Assembly (NCBI GenBank): GCA_016869515.1
Contig: VGDZ01000004.1
Coordinates: 31,567 to 95,566 of the forward strand
Source of the DNA: Alphaproteobacteria bacterium
GTDB lineage: Bacteria > Pseudomonadota > Alphaproteobacteria > VGDZ01
Direction of reading: 5' to 3'
DNA: 64,000 bases
In this document: positions 43,857 through 52,085 of the stretch, one piece after another
Layout: the number at the start of each line of letters is the position of its first letter
Position numbering within the stretch: position 1 is the stretch's first letter
Made by a program: the position numbers and the translations under genes
The notes under the pieces: model-generated
What the model saw: only the letters and a program-made list of their open reading frames with translations
What the model was told of the DNA's origin: nothing
Databases searched by the model: none

Positions 43857-44810
43857 CTATTCGGCGGCGGCGCGCGCGTCGTCCAGCGCCGCCAGGTATT
43901 TTTCCGCTTCCAGCGCCGCCATGCAGCCGGTGCCGGCGGCGGTAACCGCCTGGCGATAGATCTTGTCCTGGACATCGCCGGCGGCGAATACCCCCGGCAC
44001 CGAGGTGCGCACCGTGCCCGGTCGAGTGAGGATGTAGCCGTCGGCGTCGATGTCGAGCTGGCCCTTGAACAGCTGCGTGGTCGGCGCATGGCCGATGGCG
44101 ATGAACACGCCCTCGAGCGGAATCTCGCGCGCGGCACCGCTGCGCACATGCCGAATGCGCAGGCCCACGACCGCGTCCTGGCCCAGGATCTCGTCGACGG
44201 CGTGGTCCCAGACGACTTCGATCTTGGGGTTGCGGAACAGCCGCTCCTGCATGATCTTCTCGGCGCGCAGCGAATCGCGGCGGTGCACCAGCACCACCTT
44301 GGCGGCGAGATTGGCCAGATAGAGCGCTTCCTCGACCGCGGTGTTGCCGCCGCCGATCACGGCCACGGTCTTGCCGCGAAAGAAGAATCCGTCGCAGGTG
44401 GCGCAGGCCGACACGCCCTTGCCCTGCAGAATCTGTTCGGAGGGCAAGCCCAGCCACTTGGCCAGCGCGCCGGTGGCGACGATCAAGGCATCGCTGGTGA
44501 AGACATCGCCGGAATCGCCGGTGCAGGCGAAGGGCTGGCGCCGCAGATCGACCGCGGCGACGGTATCGAACACGATCTCGGCGCCGCAATGCTGGGCCTG
44601 GCCCAGCATCTGCTCCATCAGCCAGGGGCCCTGGATGGGCTGGGCGAAGCCGGGATAGTTCTCGACCTCGGTGGTGATCGACAACTGGCCGCCGACCTGC
44701 ATGCCCTGGATCAGGATCGGCTTGAGACCGGCGCGCGCGGCGTAGATGGCGGCGGTGTAACCCGCCGGCCCCGAGCCCAAAATCACGAGCTTGCCGTGCC
44801 GCGTCGCCAT
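43857..44810 (-). CDS. trxB: thioredoxin-disulfide reductase
   Basis: A 317-residue flavoprotein that reduces thioredoxin with NADPH. GSGPAG (12-17) binds FAD, the redox pair is C136/C139 in ACATCDG, GGGNTA and HRRDSLRA form the NADPH site, and GVFAAGDV is the second FAD motif. I take the ATG at 44810; a GTG three codons earlier (44819) is possible. A 17-base-spaced promoter lies upstream. Confidence 0.96.
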   Translation of the reverse strand: MATRHGKLVILGSGPAGYTAAIYAARAGLKPILIQGMQVGGQLSITTEVENYPGFAQPIQGPWLMEQMLGQAQHCGAEIVFDTVAAVDLRRQPFACTGDSGDVFTSDALIVATGALAKWLGLPSEQILQGKGVSACATCDGFFFRGKTVAVIGGGNTAVEEALYLANLAAKVVLVHRRDSLRAEKIMQERLFRNPKIEVVWDHAVDEILGQDAVVGLRIRHVRSGAAREIPLEGVFIAIGHAPTTQLFKGQLDIDADGYILTRPGTVRTSVPGVFAAGDVQDKIYRQAVTAAGTGCMAALEAEKYLAALDDARAAAE

Positions 44811-44840
44811 CGCTTTCACCCTAGCAGTCGGATCGGGGTG

Positions 44841-44869
44841 GTTCTAGCGGAGCGATCTTCCGCCATCAA
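44841..44869 (-). promoter_or_regulatory. sigma70-type promoter of trxB-lysR
   Basis: On the minus strand TTGATG (44869-44864) and TAGAAC (44846-44841) are 17 bases apart, with the start codon about 30 bases downstream. The -35 box overlaps the stop codon of the ELM1 gene. Confidence 0.5.
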
Positions 44870-45816
44870 GGCGACAGTCCGAGGCGCCGGCGGACGGCCT
44901 CGGCGACCATGGCCGCCTCGTCGATCGGCGCCACCGTGAACGGCTCGGTATGGGCTTCGAAGCGCCGCGCCACGCCGTCGCGGTAGAGGCCGTGATGGAA
45001 GTCGGAGAATTTCCGGCTGCCGCCGTCGAGATCGTAGATGTAGACCGGCTTGCCGGCGGCGGCGGCGTCGGACAGCATCGCGACCGAATCGCCGGTGACG
45101 ACGATGGCTTCGGCCGCCTTGAGCATGCCGAGATAGGGATTGTCGCCGCTGCCGTCCCAGATGAAGGCCGGAGTCTCGGCCAGGCGTTCGGCGATCAGGC
45201 GGGCATTGTCCTCGCCGGTGCGGCGCGAAAACGTCACCGCCAGCGAGACGCGCTGGGTCGCCGCCAGCCGCGCCAGCCGCTCGGCCAGATCGCGCGCCCT
45301 TGCCGCACCGAAGCGATAGGCGCGGCTGGCGCCGCCGATCAGAACCGCCACGATCGGCCGCGGCAGGTCCGCAAGCCGCGGATCCTTGGGCAGGCTGGCA
45401 AGCAGGCCGGGATTGACCCGGCTCAGCGCGCCGCGGGTGACGACGACATTGGGGCCGGCGAGGCGATCATGGCGCGGCGCCACCACCAGATCGAAGCGCG
45501 CCGGATCCAGCCGCGGGTGCTGGATGGCGACCGTAAAGGCCCCCGAAAGCGCGCGCAGGGCCGCCAGCGGCGCCATGGTCAGCCGTCCGCAGCCGATCAT
45601 CAAGCGCGGCCAAGGCGCCACCAAGTCGTCGCCGCCGATGGCCAGCGCGTTGAGCGGATCGAACCACAACCAAGGCGGCAGCCAGCGCCAGGGCCAGCGC
45701 ACCTCGAGCCGTTTGATCTCGGTCGGAAGACCCACCGCCAGAGCCAGCGCCCGACTTTGGTTCTCGTGGCCGGCCTTGCCGTCGGACAGGATCCAGCACT
45801 CGGCGCGGGGACTCAT
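44866..45816 (-). CDS. ELM1/DUF1022-family protein (GT-B-like)
   Basis: A 316-residue protein matching the ELM1 family, named for plant mitochondrial fission factors and common in alphaproteobacteria. Visible family features are WILSDGKAGHENQS (8-21), IGCGRLT, IQHPRL, AVLIGGASRAYRFG and VTGDSVAMLSDAAAAGKPVYIYDL, which looks like the donor site of GT-B glycosyltransferases. The bacterial function is unknown; it may act on cell-envelope sugars. It is the gene before trxB. Confidence 0.82.
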   Translation of the reverse strand: MSPRAECWILSDGKAGHENQSRALALAVGLPTEIKRLEVRWPWRWLPPWLWFDPLNALAIGGDDLVAPWPRLMIGCGRLTMAPLAALRALSGAFTVAIQHPRLDPARFDLVVAPRHDRLAGPNVVVTRGALSRVNPGLLASLPKDPRLADLPRPIVAVLIGGASRAYRFGAARARDLAERLARLAATQRVSLAVTFSRRTGEDNARLIAERLAETPAFIWDGSGDNPYLGMLKAAEAIVVTGDSVAMLSDAAAAGKPVYIYDLDGGSRKFSDFHHGLYRDGVARRFEAHTEPFTVAPIDEAAMVAEAVRRRLGLSP

Positions 45817-45847
45817 GCGCGCCTTGTCGCCCGAAAGCGGGGCAGGA

Positions 45848-47749
45848 TCAAGCGAACTCGGTTTCCGGCGTCGGCGCGGCGGTTTGCGAACGCAGCCACG
45901 CGGCGTATTCGCGGCTGCTTTGGTAGACCCGGGCCGCGCGGTTGAAGGCGAAGTCCTCGGCCAAGCGTTCGTGGAAGGTCGGCAGGCCGAGCGCGTTGAG
46001 GCCGATCAGGATGGCGCGGCGATTGGCCTCCGCGGTCGGCTCGACCGCGGCGACGACATGGAAGGGCGACATGCCGCCGACCGGTTCGACCGCGATGTCG
46101 GCAACGACATGGCTGTACCAGCGCAGCCGGAAGCGGATGATACGCCCTTCGATTAGGGCGTGGACGCGCAGATCGTCAGTCATCACCCGGCGATTAACCC
46201 GCTCGACGAAGTCGCCGATCGTCAGCCAGGCCTTTTCGGCGCGCGACCACATCACGCCGATCTTCGCCGCCAGCCCCGCATCGGCCAGAAACAGTCCCTC
46301 GCGCGTCAGGAACCGCGCCAGATTGGCCGACAGCGCCGCGTCGCCGTCCTGGGGCTTGAGGCCCAGCGCATAGAGCCGATGGCTGGCATCGCGCCCGGCG
46401 GCGAACAGCGCCAGGGCCTGGCCGCGGCGGCCATAGACCAACAGCCGCGGCAGGCCGTCCCCCAGCCTGCCCTCGTGAATCGCATCGCCATCGGCGAATA
46501 CCTCGCGCCGCTCGGAGGGCAGGCGGTCGGCGACGCAATGATGACGGCCGCGTTCGCGATACCAGCCCTGGCGGAGCATCGCCTCGGTCATCTCGCCATC
46601 GGGCGAGATTCCGTCGAACGAGTCGAGCAGCGCAGTGACGTGGCGCAGGCCGGTCTTGAGTCCCTGGGTGACGTGCAGCGTACCGTCCGGATTCCAGTAG
46701 GCCTCGATGCGTCCGCCCCAGCCTTCGATGCGGAAATTGCGGTCGAGCTGCTTGAGCCACGCGCCCGAGGCCAGCTTGCGGGTCGAGGTCGCCAGCGCGT
46801 CGAACCCGCCATAGCGCTTGCCGTCCCAGAACAAGCCGGCCTCGGTCAATTCGGACTTGATGGTCGAGGTGCCATCGGGGGACTTGCCGACGGCGTTGAG
46901 GAAGGCGGCGATCAACGGCCCGTAGCCGATCGCCACCGAATGATTGGCGCGGCCGCGCATGGCGAACAGCCGACCACGCTTGAACTGCAGCGTGGCATGC
47001 GGGCGGTTGGCGGCATCGCGCAGCGAAAAGAAATGGTCCGTGCCGGCGTCCAAAAGCTTGTCGTAGCCGCCGCGGCCGATGCAGTTGCCCATGAAATCGC
47101 TTTCGCGATCCAACGCGCGCGCGGTCTTCATCCGCAATACCGCCCAGCCGTTGCCGAACACCTGCACCGCGGCGACATCGCCGCCGGGTTCGCGCTCGGC
47201 CAGGCGCTTGGACAGCCGCGCATCCCATTCGCCCGCCGCCGCCTCGGCCTGATCCAGGGTCTGTTTGCCGACATGGTCGAGCTGGCGGCGAGCGAAGGCC
47301 GCGTCCTCTTCCTTGCGCTTGAACAGCGGATCGGAGCCGTCGATCGCGGCATCGGCGACCTGCTCGAGCGCGATCAGCCAGCCGGCAAGGCGCGCCAGCC
47401 GCGCCTCGAAGGCGCGCCGCGCCGGGCGGTCGTCGTGTTCGGGGAACCACCACAGCTCGCCGCCGCGATCGAGTTTGCGCAGCGCCCATTCCGGCACCGG
47501 ATGGGTCGCGGCCAGCGTGGGCGTGAACGGCCACAGCAACTCGGCATCGCCCTGCACCGCCTTGCCGAAGCGTTTGTTGACCCATTTGCGCGCGCTGGGC
47601 CGTCGCACCGCGGGCAATTCCTCGCTGTCGGCGTCGAGCACGGGCTTGTCGCCCAAGGCGCGCTCGATCAGCCGAGTCAGGGTCTCGCGGTTGACGATGT
47701 CGAAATGGGGCAATTCTGGCTCCCTTCCGAACCGCAGCTTCGGTTTCAT
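45848..47749 (-). CDS. large protein with PcfJ-like segment, function unknown
   Basis: A 633-residue soluble protein. The central part, near 205-270, has WAVLRMKTARALDRESDFMG, then NCIGRGGYDK, FFSLRDAANRPHATLQF, similar to the PcfJ domain found on mobile elements and phages. The remainder is not recognisable and no membrane segments are seen. It is transcribed divergently from an Lrp/AsnC regulator with only 84 bases between the start codons, so it may be that regulator's target. The ATG at 47749 lacks a clear ribosome-binding site. Confidence 0.6.
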   Translation of the reverse strand: MKPKLRFGREPELPHFDIVNRETLTRLIERALGDKPVLDADSEELPAVRRPSARKWVNKRFGKAVQGDAELLWPFTPTLAATHPVPEWALRKLDRGGELWWFPEHDDRPARRAFEARLARLAGWLIALEQVADAAIDGSDPLFKRKEEDAAFARRQLDHVGKQTLDQAEAAAGEWDARLSKRLAEREPGGDVAAVQVFGNGWAVLRMKTARALDRESDFMGNCIGRGGYDKLLDAGTDHFFSLRDAANRPHATLQFKRGRLFAMRGRANHSVAIGYGPLIAAFLNAVGKSPDGTSTIKSELTEAGLFWDGKRYGGFDALATSTRKLASGAWLKQLDRNFRIEGWGGRIEAYWNPDGTLHVTQGLKTGLRHVTALLDSFDGISPDGEMTEAMLRQGWYRERGRHHCVADRLPSERREVFADGDAIHEGRLGDGLPRLLVYGRRGQALALFAAGRDASHRLYALGLKPQDGDAALSANLARFLTREGLFLADAGLAAKIGVMWSRAEKAWLTIGDFVERVNRRVMTDDLRVHALIEGRIIRFRLRWYSHVVADIAVEPVGGMSPFHVVAAVEPTAEANRRAILIGLNALGLPTFHERLAEDFAFNRAARVYQSSREYAAWLRSQTAAPTPETEFA

Positions 47750-47780
47750 TATATAGAACGGCGGGGTCGCGATTTCGATA

Positions 47781-47800
47781 GCAATTTGAAATAATATTGC
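47781..47800. promoter_or_regulatory. AT-rich inverted repeat, candidate Lrp/AsnC operator
   Basis: GCAAT and ATTGC are separated by ten A/T-rich bases, in an otherwise GC-rich region between the divergent PcfJ-like and AsnC-like genes. Lrp/AsnC proteins bind AT-rich sites with short dyads and often repress themselves. The assignment is inference. Confidence 0.4.
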
Positions 47801-47833
47801 CGAAACCGGCTCGAACGATTAAGTCTACCGGCC

Positions 47834-48313
47834 ATGCGGGGCAGCAAACTCGATCGCACCGACCGCGCCATTCTGCGGGCGCTGCAGGCCGACGGTCGCA
47901 TGACCAATGTCGACCTGGCGCGGACGGTGGGCATATCGCCGCCGCCCTGTCTGCGGCGGGTCAGGGCGCTGGAAAAAACCGGTTACATTCGCCGCTATCG
48001 CGCCGAACTGGATGCCGAGCGCCTGGGCTATGGCGTGACGGTGTTCGCCATGGTCGGCCTGCACAGCCAGGCCGAGGCCGATCTCAAGGCGTTCGAGGCG
48101 CTGGTCGCCGGCTGGCCCGAAGTGCGCGAGGGCTACATGCTGGCCGGCGAGACCGATTTCATTCTCAAGGTGTCGGCGCGCGATTGGGACGCCTATCAGA
48201 ATTTCGTCACCACCAAGCTGACCGCCGCGCCCAATGTCCGTGGTGTCAAAAGCGCCATGGCGCTGCGGGCTTCCAAGCACGATCCGGGCGTACCGATCGA
48301 ATCCGGCGACTGA
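47834..48313 (+). CDS. Lrp/AsnC-family transcriptional regulator
   Basis: A 159-residue feast/famine regulator. The DNA-binding domain (5-62) contains LDRTDRAILRALQADGRMTN and the recognition helix region SPPPCLRRVRALEKTGYI. The RAM ligand domain follows with VREGYMLAGETDFILKV. The amino-acid effector is unknown. It is divergent from the PcfJ-like gene and four bases upstream of the TPR gene. The ATG at 47834 gives the normal N-terminus. Confidence 0.93.
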   Translation: MRGSKLDRTDRAILRALQADGRMTNVDLARTVGISPPPCLRRVRALEKTGYIRRYRAELDAERLGYGVTVFAMVGLHSQAEADLKAFEALVAGWPEVREGYMLAGETDFILKVSARDWDAYQNFVTTKLTAAPNVRGVKSAMALRASKHDPGVPIESGD

Positions 48314-48317
48314 GAGC

Positions 48318-49952
48318 ATGAACCGACGCGAGCGGCGGGCGGCACGGGCCACGGGCGCGGGGCCGAGCGATCCGCAAGGGGCGGCGCTGCTGAACGCGGC
48401 GCTTACGGCGCTGAACGCGGGCCGGCCGGCCGAAGCATTGGCGGTGGCCGAGCGGGCGGCGGCACGGCTGCCGGATTTCGCGCCGGCGCAGTCGATCCTG
48501 GGACATGCCAGGCGGCTCACGGGCGACATGGTGGCGGCACGCGCCGCCTTTGCTGCGGCGGCACGCCTTGGACCCAAGGATGCCGAATTGCAGCTCAATC
48601 TCGGCCATGCCGAATCCGCGCTCGGCAACGCCGCGGCGGCGATGGCGGCGTATCGGTTGGCTGTCGCATTGAATCCGTCGCTGGCCGCGGGTTGGACCGG
48701 CTTGGCCCAAATCCTGCGCGCCGAGCGTCGCCATGACGAAGCGCGCAATGCCGCCTTGCAGGCCCTCAATTTGGCCCCCAGCGATCCGATCGCGCTCGAC
48801 AGCCTGGCAGCGATCGATCAGGCCGGCGGGCGGTTCGACCTGGCCGAGGCGGGTTACCGCGCGGCGCTGGCGGTCGAGCCGCGATCGGCCGAGAACCTGT
48901 TCAACCTCGGCACGCTGATGATGGTCCAAGGCCGCACCGAGGACGAGATCGATTGGTACCGGAAAGCGCTCGAACTGCGGCCCGACTACAGCCGTGCGCG
49001 CTACAATCTGGGCGTGGCGCTGCTGCGTTCGGAGCGGTACGCCGAAGGCTGGCCACTTTATGCGCTGCGCTTCCATCCCGGCGCGGCCGGCTATGCGCGG
49101 CGGCCCTTTGCGCAGCCGGCCTGGGACGGGAAGCCGTTGGCCGCCGGGCGGCTTCTGGTCTGGGGCGAACAGGGCATCGGCGACGAGCTGCTGTGGGGCA
49201 GCTTGCTGCCCGAACTGGCCGAGCGCGTGCCGAAGCCGGTGGTGGAATGCGCGCCCAGGCTGGTGCCGCTGTTTCGCCGCGCCTTGCCTGAGATCGAGTT
49301 CGTCGCCGCCTCCGATCCGCCCGATGCGCGTTTGCTCGCGGCCGACATCGCGGCCCAGGCGGCGCTGGGCGATCTCGGCGCCATGTTGCGGCCCGATGCC
49401 GCCGGTTTCCGGCCGCGGGCCGGACACATCGCCGCCGATCCCGCACGCGTCGCCGAATTGCGGGCGCGCTACGGCGGCGATCGCGGTCGCCCGCTGATCG
49501 GCATCTCCTGGCGCAGCGTCAACAAGCAGCTTGGCGGCGCCAAATCCGCGCCGCTGTCGGAATGGGGACCGATCCTCAAGGCGCGCGAGGCGATCTGGAT
49601 CGATCTGCAATACGGCGACACCGCGGCCGATCGCGCGGCCTTGCGCGATCAGCACGGAATCGAGCTGATTCATGACCCTGAGATCGACGCGCTCTCCGAT
49701 ATGGACGGTTTCGCCGCCCAGGTCGCGGCGCTGGATCGGGTGATCTCGGTGTCCAACACCACCGTCCATGTCGCCGCCGCGCTGGCCAAGCCGTGCTGGG
49801 TGCTCTTGGATGCGGGCGCCTTGTGGTATTGGTTCAAGCGGCGCGCGGACAGCCCGTGGTATCGCTCGGTGCGGCTGTTCCGCCAGGCACAAGCCGGCGA
49901 TTGGGCGCCGGTCATGGCGCAGCTCGGCGCCGAATTGGCAGCGGAGGGGTGA
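48318..49952 (+). CDS. TPR protein with GT9-like glycosyltransferase domain
   Basis: A 544-residue protein. TPR repeats fill about 20-240 (for example SAENLFNLGTLMMVQGRTED). The C-terminal half resembles heptosyltransferase/GT9-like domains, with LLVWGEQGIGDELLWGSLLPELA, GISWRSVNKQLGG and DRVISVSNTTVHVAAALAKPCWVLL. It may glycosylate protein, as TPR-GT proteins do, but this is inference. It is distinct from the two GT41 proteins at 31-37 kb. The ATG at 48318 is four bases after the regulator stop; the longer frame overlaps the regulator. Confidence 0.78.
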   Translation: MNRRERRAARATGAGPSDPQGAALLNAALTALNAGRPAEALAVAERAAARLPDFAPAQSILGHARRLTGDMVAARAAFAAAARLGPKDAELQLNLGHAESALGNAAAAMAAYRLAVALNPSLAAGWTGLAQILRAERRHDEARNAALQALNLAPSDPIALDSLAAIDQAGGRFDLAEAGYRAALAVEPRSAENLFNLGTLMMVQGRTEDEIDWYRKALELRPDYSRARYNLGVALLRSERYAEGWPLYALRFHPGAAGYARRPFAQPAWDGKPLAAGRLLVWGEQGIGDELLWGSLLPELAERVPKPVVECAPRLVPLFRRALPEIEFVAASDPPDARLLAADIAAQAALGDLGAMLRPDAAGFRPRAGHIAADPARVAELRARYGGDRGRPLIGISWRSVNKQLGGAKSAPLSEWGPILKAREAIWIDLQYGDTAADRAALRDQHGIELIHDPEIDALSDMDGFAAQVAALDRVISVSNTTVHVAAALAKPCWVLLDAGALWYWFKRRADSPWYRSVRLFRQAQAGDWAPVMAQLGAELAAEG

Positions 49953-50650
49953 TGGCGTTTCCGGTCTATATCGGTTGGGATTCGCGCGAGGATATTGCCT
50001 TTCGCGTGGCGCGGCATTCGCTGATTCGCCGCTCGACGGTCGAATTGTCGGTCGAGGCGCTGCGCCAGCCGGATCTGCGCGCCCGCGGCCTTTACGCCCG
50101 CGCCCCCGATCCGCTGCAATCGACCGAGTTCACCTATACCCGGTTCCTGGTGCCGGCCTTGCGCGAGTATCGCGGCTGGGCGCTGTTCTTCGATTGCGAC
50201 TTCTTGTGGCTGGCCGACGTCGCCGATCTGCTGAAGCGGATCGACGATCGCTATGCCGCGATGTGCGTCCATCACGACCATCGCCCGCCCGAGCAGTGGA
50301 AGATGGACGGCAAGAAGCAGACCGTCTATCCGCGCAAGAACTGGTCCTCGCTGGTGCTGTGGAATTGCGGCCATCCCGCCAATCGCGCGCTGACCCCCGA
50401 GCTGGTCAACCGCGAGAGCGGTGCCTTTCTGCACCGTTTCCAATGGCTCGAGGACGAGCAGATCGGCGCCCTGCCCGAGACCTGGAATTGGCTGGAAGGC
50501 TGGTCCAAGCCGCCGGCCGAAGGCACGCCCAAGGTGGTGCACATGACCCGCGGCGGACCCTGGTTCGAGAACTGGACCCATGTCGACTACGCCCATTTGT
50601 GGGAAGAGGAGCGCCTCGACTACGAGGCGGTGGGCGATACTGGGGCTTGA
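49952..50650 (+). CDS. GT8-like glycosyltransferase
   Basis: A 232-residue GT-A glycosyltransferase. The metal-binding DxD is DCD at 81-83 (ALFFDCDFLWLADV), after the start FPVYIGWDSREDIAF, and a VVHMTRGGPW segment near the end carries the second metal ligand. It overlaps the TPR/GT9-like gene by one base (TGATG), so the two are probably a pair that extends the same glycan or modifies the same protein. The substrate is unknown. Confidence 0.75.
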   Translation: MAFPVYIGWDSREDIAFRVARHSLIRRSTVELSVEALRQPDLRARGLYARAPDPLQSTEFTYTRFLVPALREYRGWALFFDCDFLWLADVADLLKRIDDRYAAMCVHHDHRPPEQWKMDGKKQTVYPRKNWSSLVLWNCGHPANRALTPELVNRESGAFLHRFQWLEDEQIGALPETWNWLEGWSKPPAEGTPKVVHMTRGGPWFENWTHVDYAHLWEEERLDYEAVGDTGA

Positions 50651-50697
50651 TCAGGCGAAATGTGCTAGCGTCGATCGGTTCTCGACCGAGGCAAGAC

Positions 50698-50940
50698 ATG
50701 GCTGATCCGGTTATGGTTGCGATCCCGGTATCGCCCGAGGCCGCCGCCGCGCTGTCCGATCAGGAGCGCCGTCGACGGGTCGGGCGGCTGGTCAGTCGAC
50801 TCGTCCGACCCGGCGCGGACGAGACGGATCCTTTGGTCGCCATGCTGGCGGAGGTCAAGCGCCGCGCCCGGGCCGGCGGCCTGACCGATCGCGATGTCGA
50901 AGCCGAAATCGCGGCCTACAATGCCGAAGGTCGTAATTGA
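50698..50940 (+). CDS. putative antitoxin of PIN-domain toxin pair
   Basis: An 80-residue, charged, probably helical protein. It overlaps the next gene by 20 bases, the usual layout of antitoxin then toxin. The C-terminal half has GGLTDRDVEAEIAAYNAEGR, typical of small antitoxins that go with PIN proteins. No DNA-binding motif is certain. The ATG at 50698 has GACCGAGGC before it. The call rests mainly on context. Confidence 0.65.
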   Translation: MADPVMVAIPVSPEAAAALSDQERRRRVGRLVSRLVRPGADETDPLVAMLAEVKRRARAGGLTDRDVEAEIAAYNAEGRN

Positions 50941-51337
50941 CGCCAGCTCGCTGGTCGGTGCCGTTCTGAAGTCCGATTCCGTTCCGCAACGCGCTTTGTC
51001 GCTGGCGCGGTCCAAACACATCCTTTGTCTGTCGCCGGCGGTCGAAGCCGAATATCGCGCCGTTTTGGCACGACCACGATTTCGGCCCTTCGTCGATGCC
51101 GAGACGATCGAGCGCCTTCTCGATCTATTGGCCACTGCGGCGCTGACGGTCGAGCCTTCGATTCGGATTGCCGATTGCAGGGACGCTAAAGACAACAAGT
51201 ATCTGGAATTGGCTTTGGCGGCCGGAGCAGACTTCATCGTATCGAGCGACCGGGACCTGCTGGCGCTCGATCCTTGGCGCGGCATACGAATATTGAACCC
51301 AGCGGCGTTCGTAGCCATTGACGACAAGGGGGCTTGA
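50921..51337 (+). CDS. PIN-domain toxin-like RNase
   Basis: A 138-residue PIN protein of the family often annotated as toxin component (TIGR00305-like). Acidic residues expected at the metal site are visible: D7 (VVIDASS), E42/E44 (SPAVEAEYR), D88 and D91 (CRDAKDNKYLELA), and D110 (IVSSDRDLL). It should cleave RNA when not held by its partner. It overlaps the antitoxin gene. Its stop codon overlaps the -35 box of the heat-shock promoter. Confidence 0.82.
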   Translation: MPKVVIDASSLVGAVLKSDSVPQRALSLARSKHILCLSPAVEAEYRAVLARPRFRPFVDAETIERLLDLLATAALTVEPSIRIADCRDAKDNKYLELALAAGADFIVSSDRDLLALDPWRGIRILNPAAFVAIDDKGA

Positions 51338-51360
51338 AAGCCGGTCTATCCAACCTAAGT
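51333..51360 (+). promoter_or_regulatory. RpoH (sigma32)-type promoter of hsp20
   Basis: CTTG (51333-51336), a 17-base spacer and CCTAAGT (51354-51360) followed by G at 51363 match the alphaproteobacterial heat-shock consensus CTTG-N17/18-CYTATnTnnG with one mismatch. Transcription would start near 51366, within the thermometer leader. Confidence 0.6.
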
Positions 51361-51427
51361 AAGGCGCCATCGGCGGTGCCTTTTCGGGGCCGCCGGATGT
51401 GACCTCGCTCGTCGGAGGAGGGACGCC
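51361..51427 (+). promoter_or_regulatory. ROSE-like RNA thermometer
   Basis: The leader of hsp20 forms a first hairpin (51361-51382, 8 bp including one G-U) and a terminal one in which TCGCT (51405-51409), matching the ROSE motif UYGCU, faces the Shine-Dalgarno GGAGGAGG (51414-51421) across a short loop. Known alphaproteobacterial small heat-shock genes carry such elements, which melt and free the ribosome site when heated. Confidence 0.7.
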
Positions 51428-51847
51428 ATGTCGCGCCTGTCGCCGTTCAATTCGCCGCTCTTGCTCGGCTTCGATCACATCGAGCGCATGCTCGATCGCG
51501 TCGCCAAATCCGCCGACGACGGCTATCCGCCCTACAACGTCGAGCAGATTGCCGAGGATCGCATCCTGATCGTCCTGGCCGTGGCCGGCTTCCGCGCCGG
51601 CGAGCTGTCGGTGGCGATCGAGGACAGCCAGCTGACCGTGCGCGGCAAGCAATCCGAAGAGGAAGGTCGGGTCTATCTCCATCGCGGCATCGCCGCCCGG
51701 CAGTTCCAGCGTGGTTTCGTCCTGGCCGAGGGTATCGAAGTCGAAGGCGCGGCGCTCGATAACGGCCTGTTAACCATTACTCTGGTAAGACCCAAGGCGC
51801 GGCCGACCGCGCGGATCGTTCCCATCCGCGACGGCTCGGCCGGTTAG
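51428..51847 (+). CDS. small heat-shock protein, Hsp20/alpha-crystallin family
   Basis: A 139-residue IbpA-type chaperone that holds denatured proteins. The alpha-crystallin domain (about 35-128) has PYNVEQIAEDRILIVLAVAG, LTVRGKQ, HRGIAARQFQRGF and LDNGLLTITLVRP. The C-terminal IxI anchor is represented by RIVPI. Expression is probably induced by heat both at transcription and translation, judged by its promoter and leader. It is followed 16 bases later by a DUF1150 gene. Confidence 0.94.
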   Translation: MSRLSPFNSPLLLGFDHIERMLDRVAKSADDGYPPYNVEQIAEDRILIVLAVAGFRAGELSVAIEDSQLTVRGKQSEEEGRVYLHRGIAARQFQRGFVLAEGIEVEGAALDNGLLTITLVRPKARPTARIVPIRDGSAG

Positions 51848-51863
51848 GGCGCGGGAGGTCGGC

Positions 51864-52085
51864 ATGAACGACAAACCCCAATTCGACATCCGCCGGATCA
51901 CGCCCGAGGCGCTGTTGGCGCTGGGCACGCCGTTCCTGGCCTATATCCGCCCGATCGCGGTCGACGGCCGGACGGGATTCGCGGTCCACGCCGCCAATGG
52001 CGAACGACTGGGCGTGTTCTCGGATCGCATCGTCGCCATGGCTGCCGCCCGCCAACACGATTTGGAGCCGGTCAGCGTCCACTAG
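51864..52085 (+). CDS. DUF1150-family protein
   Basis: A 73-residue protein of the alphaproteobacterial DUF1150 family, often found next to hsp20. It has ALLALGTPFLAYIRPI and the C-terminal GERLGVFSDRIVAMAAARQHDLEPVSVH. Its function is unknown; co-expression with hsp20 suggests a stress-linked role. GGGAGG lies just before the ATG. Its TAG stop is part of the CTAG flanking repeat copy 3. Confidence 0.85.
   Translation: MNDKPQFDIRRITPEALLALGTPFLAYIRPIAVDGRTGFAVHAANGERLGVFSDRIVAMAAARQHDLEPVSVH

Noticed and set aside
46160..47794. 544-codon plus-strand frame opposite the PcfJ-like gene
   Set aside because: I considered it because the minus-strand gene is unknown. However, the minus-strand protein has balanced composition and a domain-like core, while this one does not.
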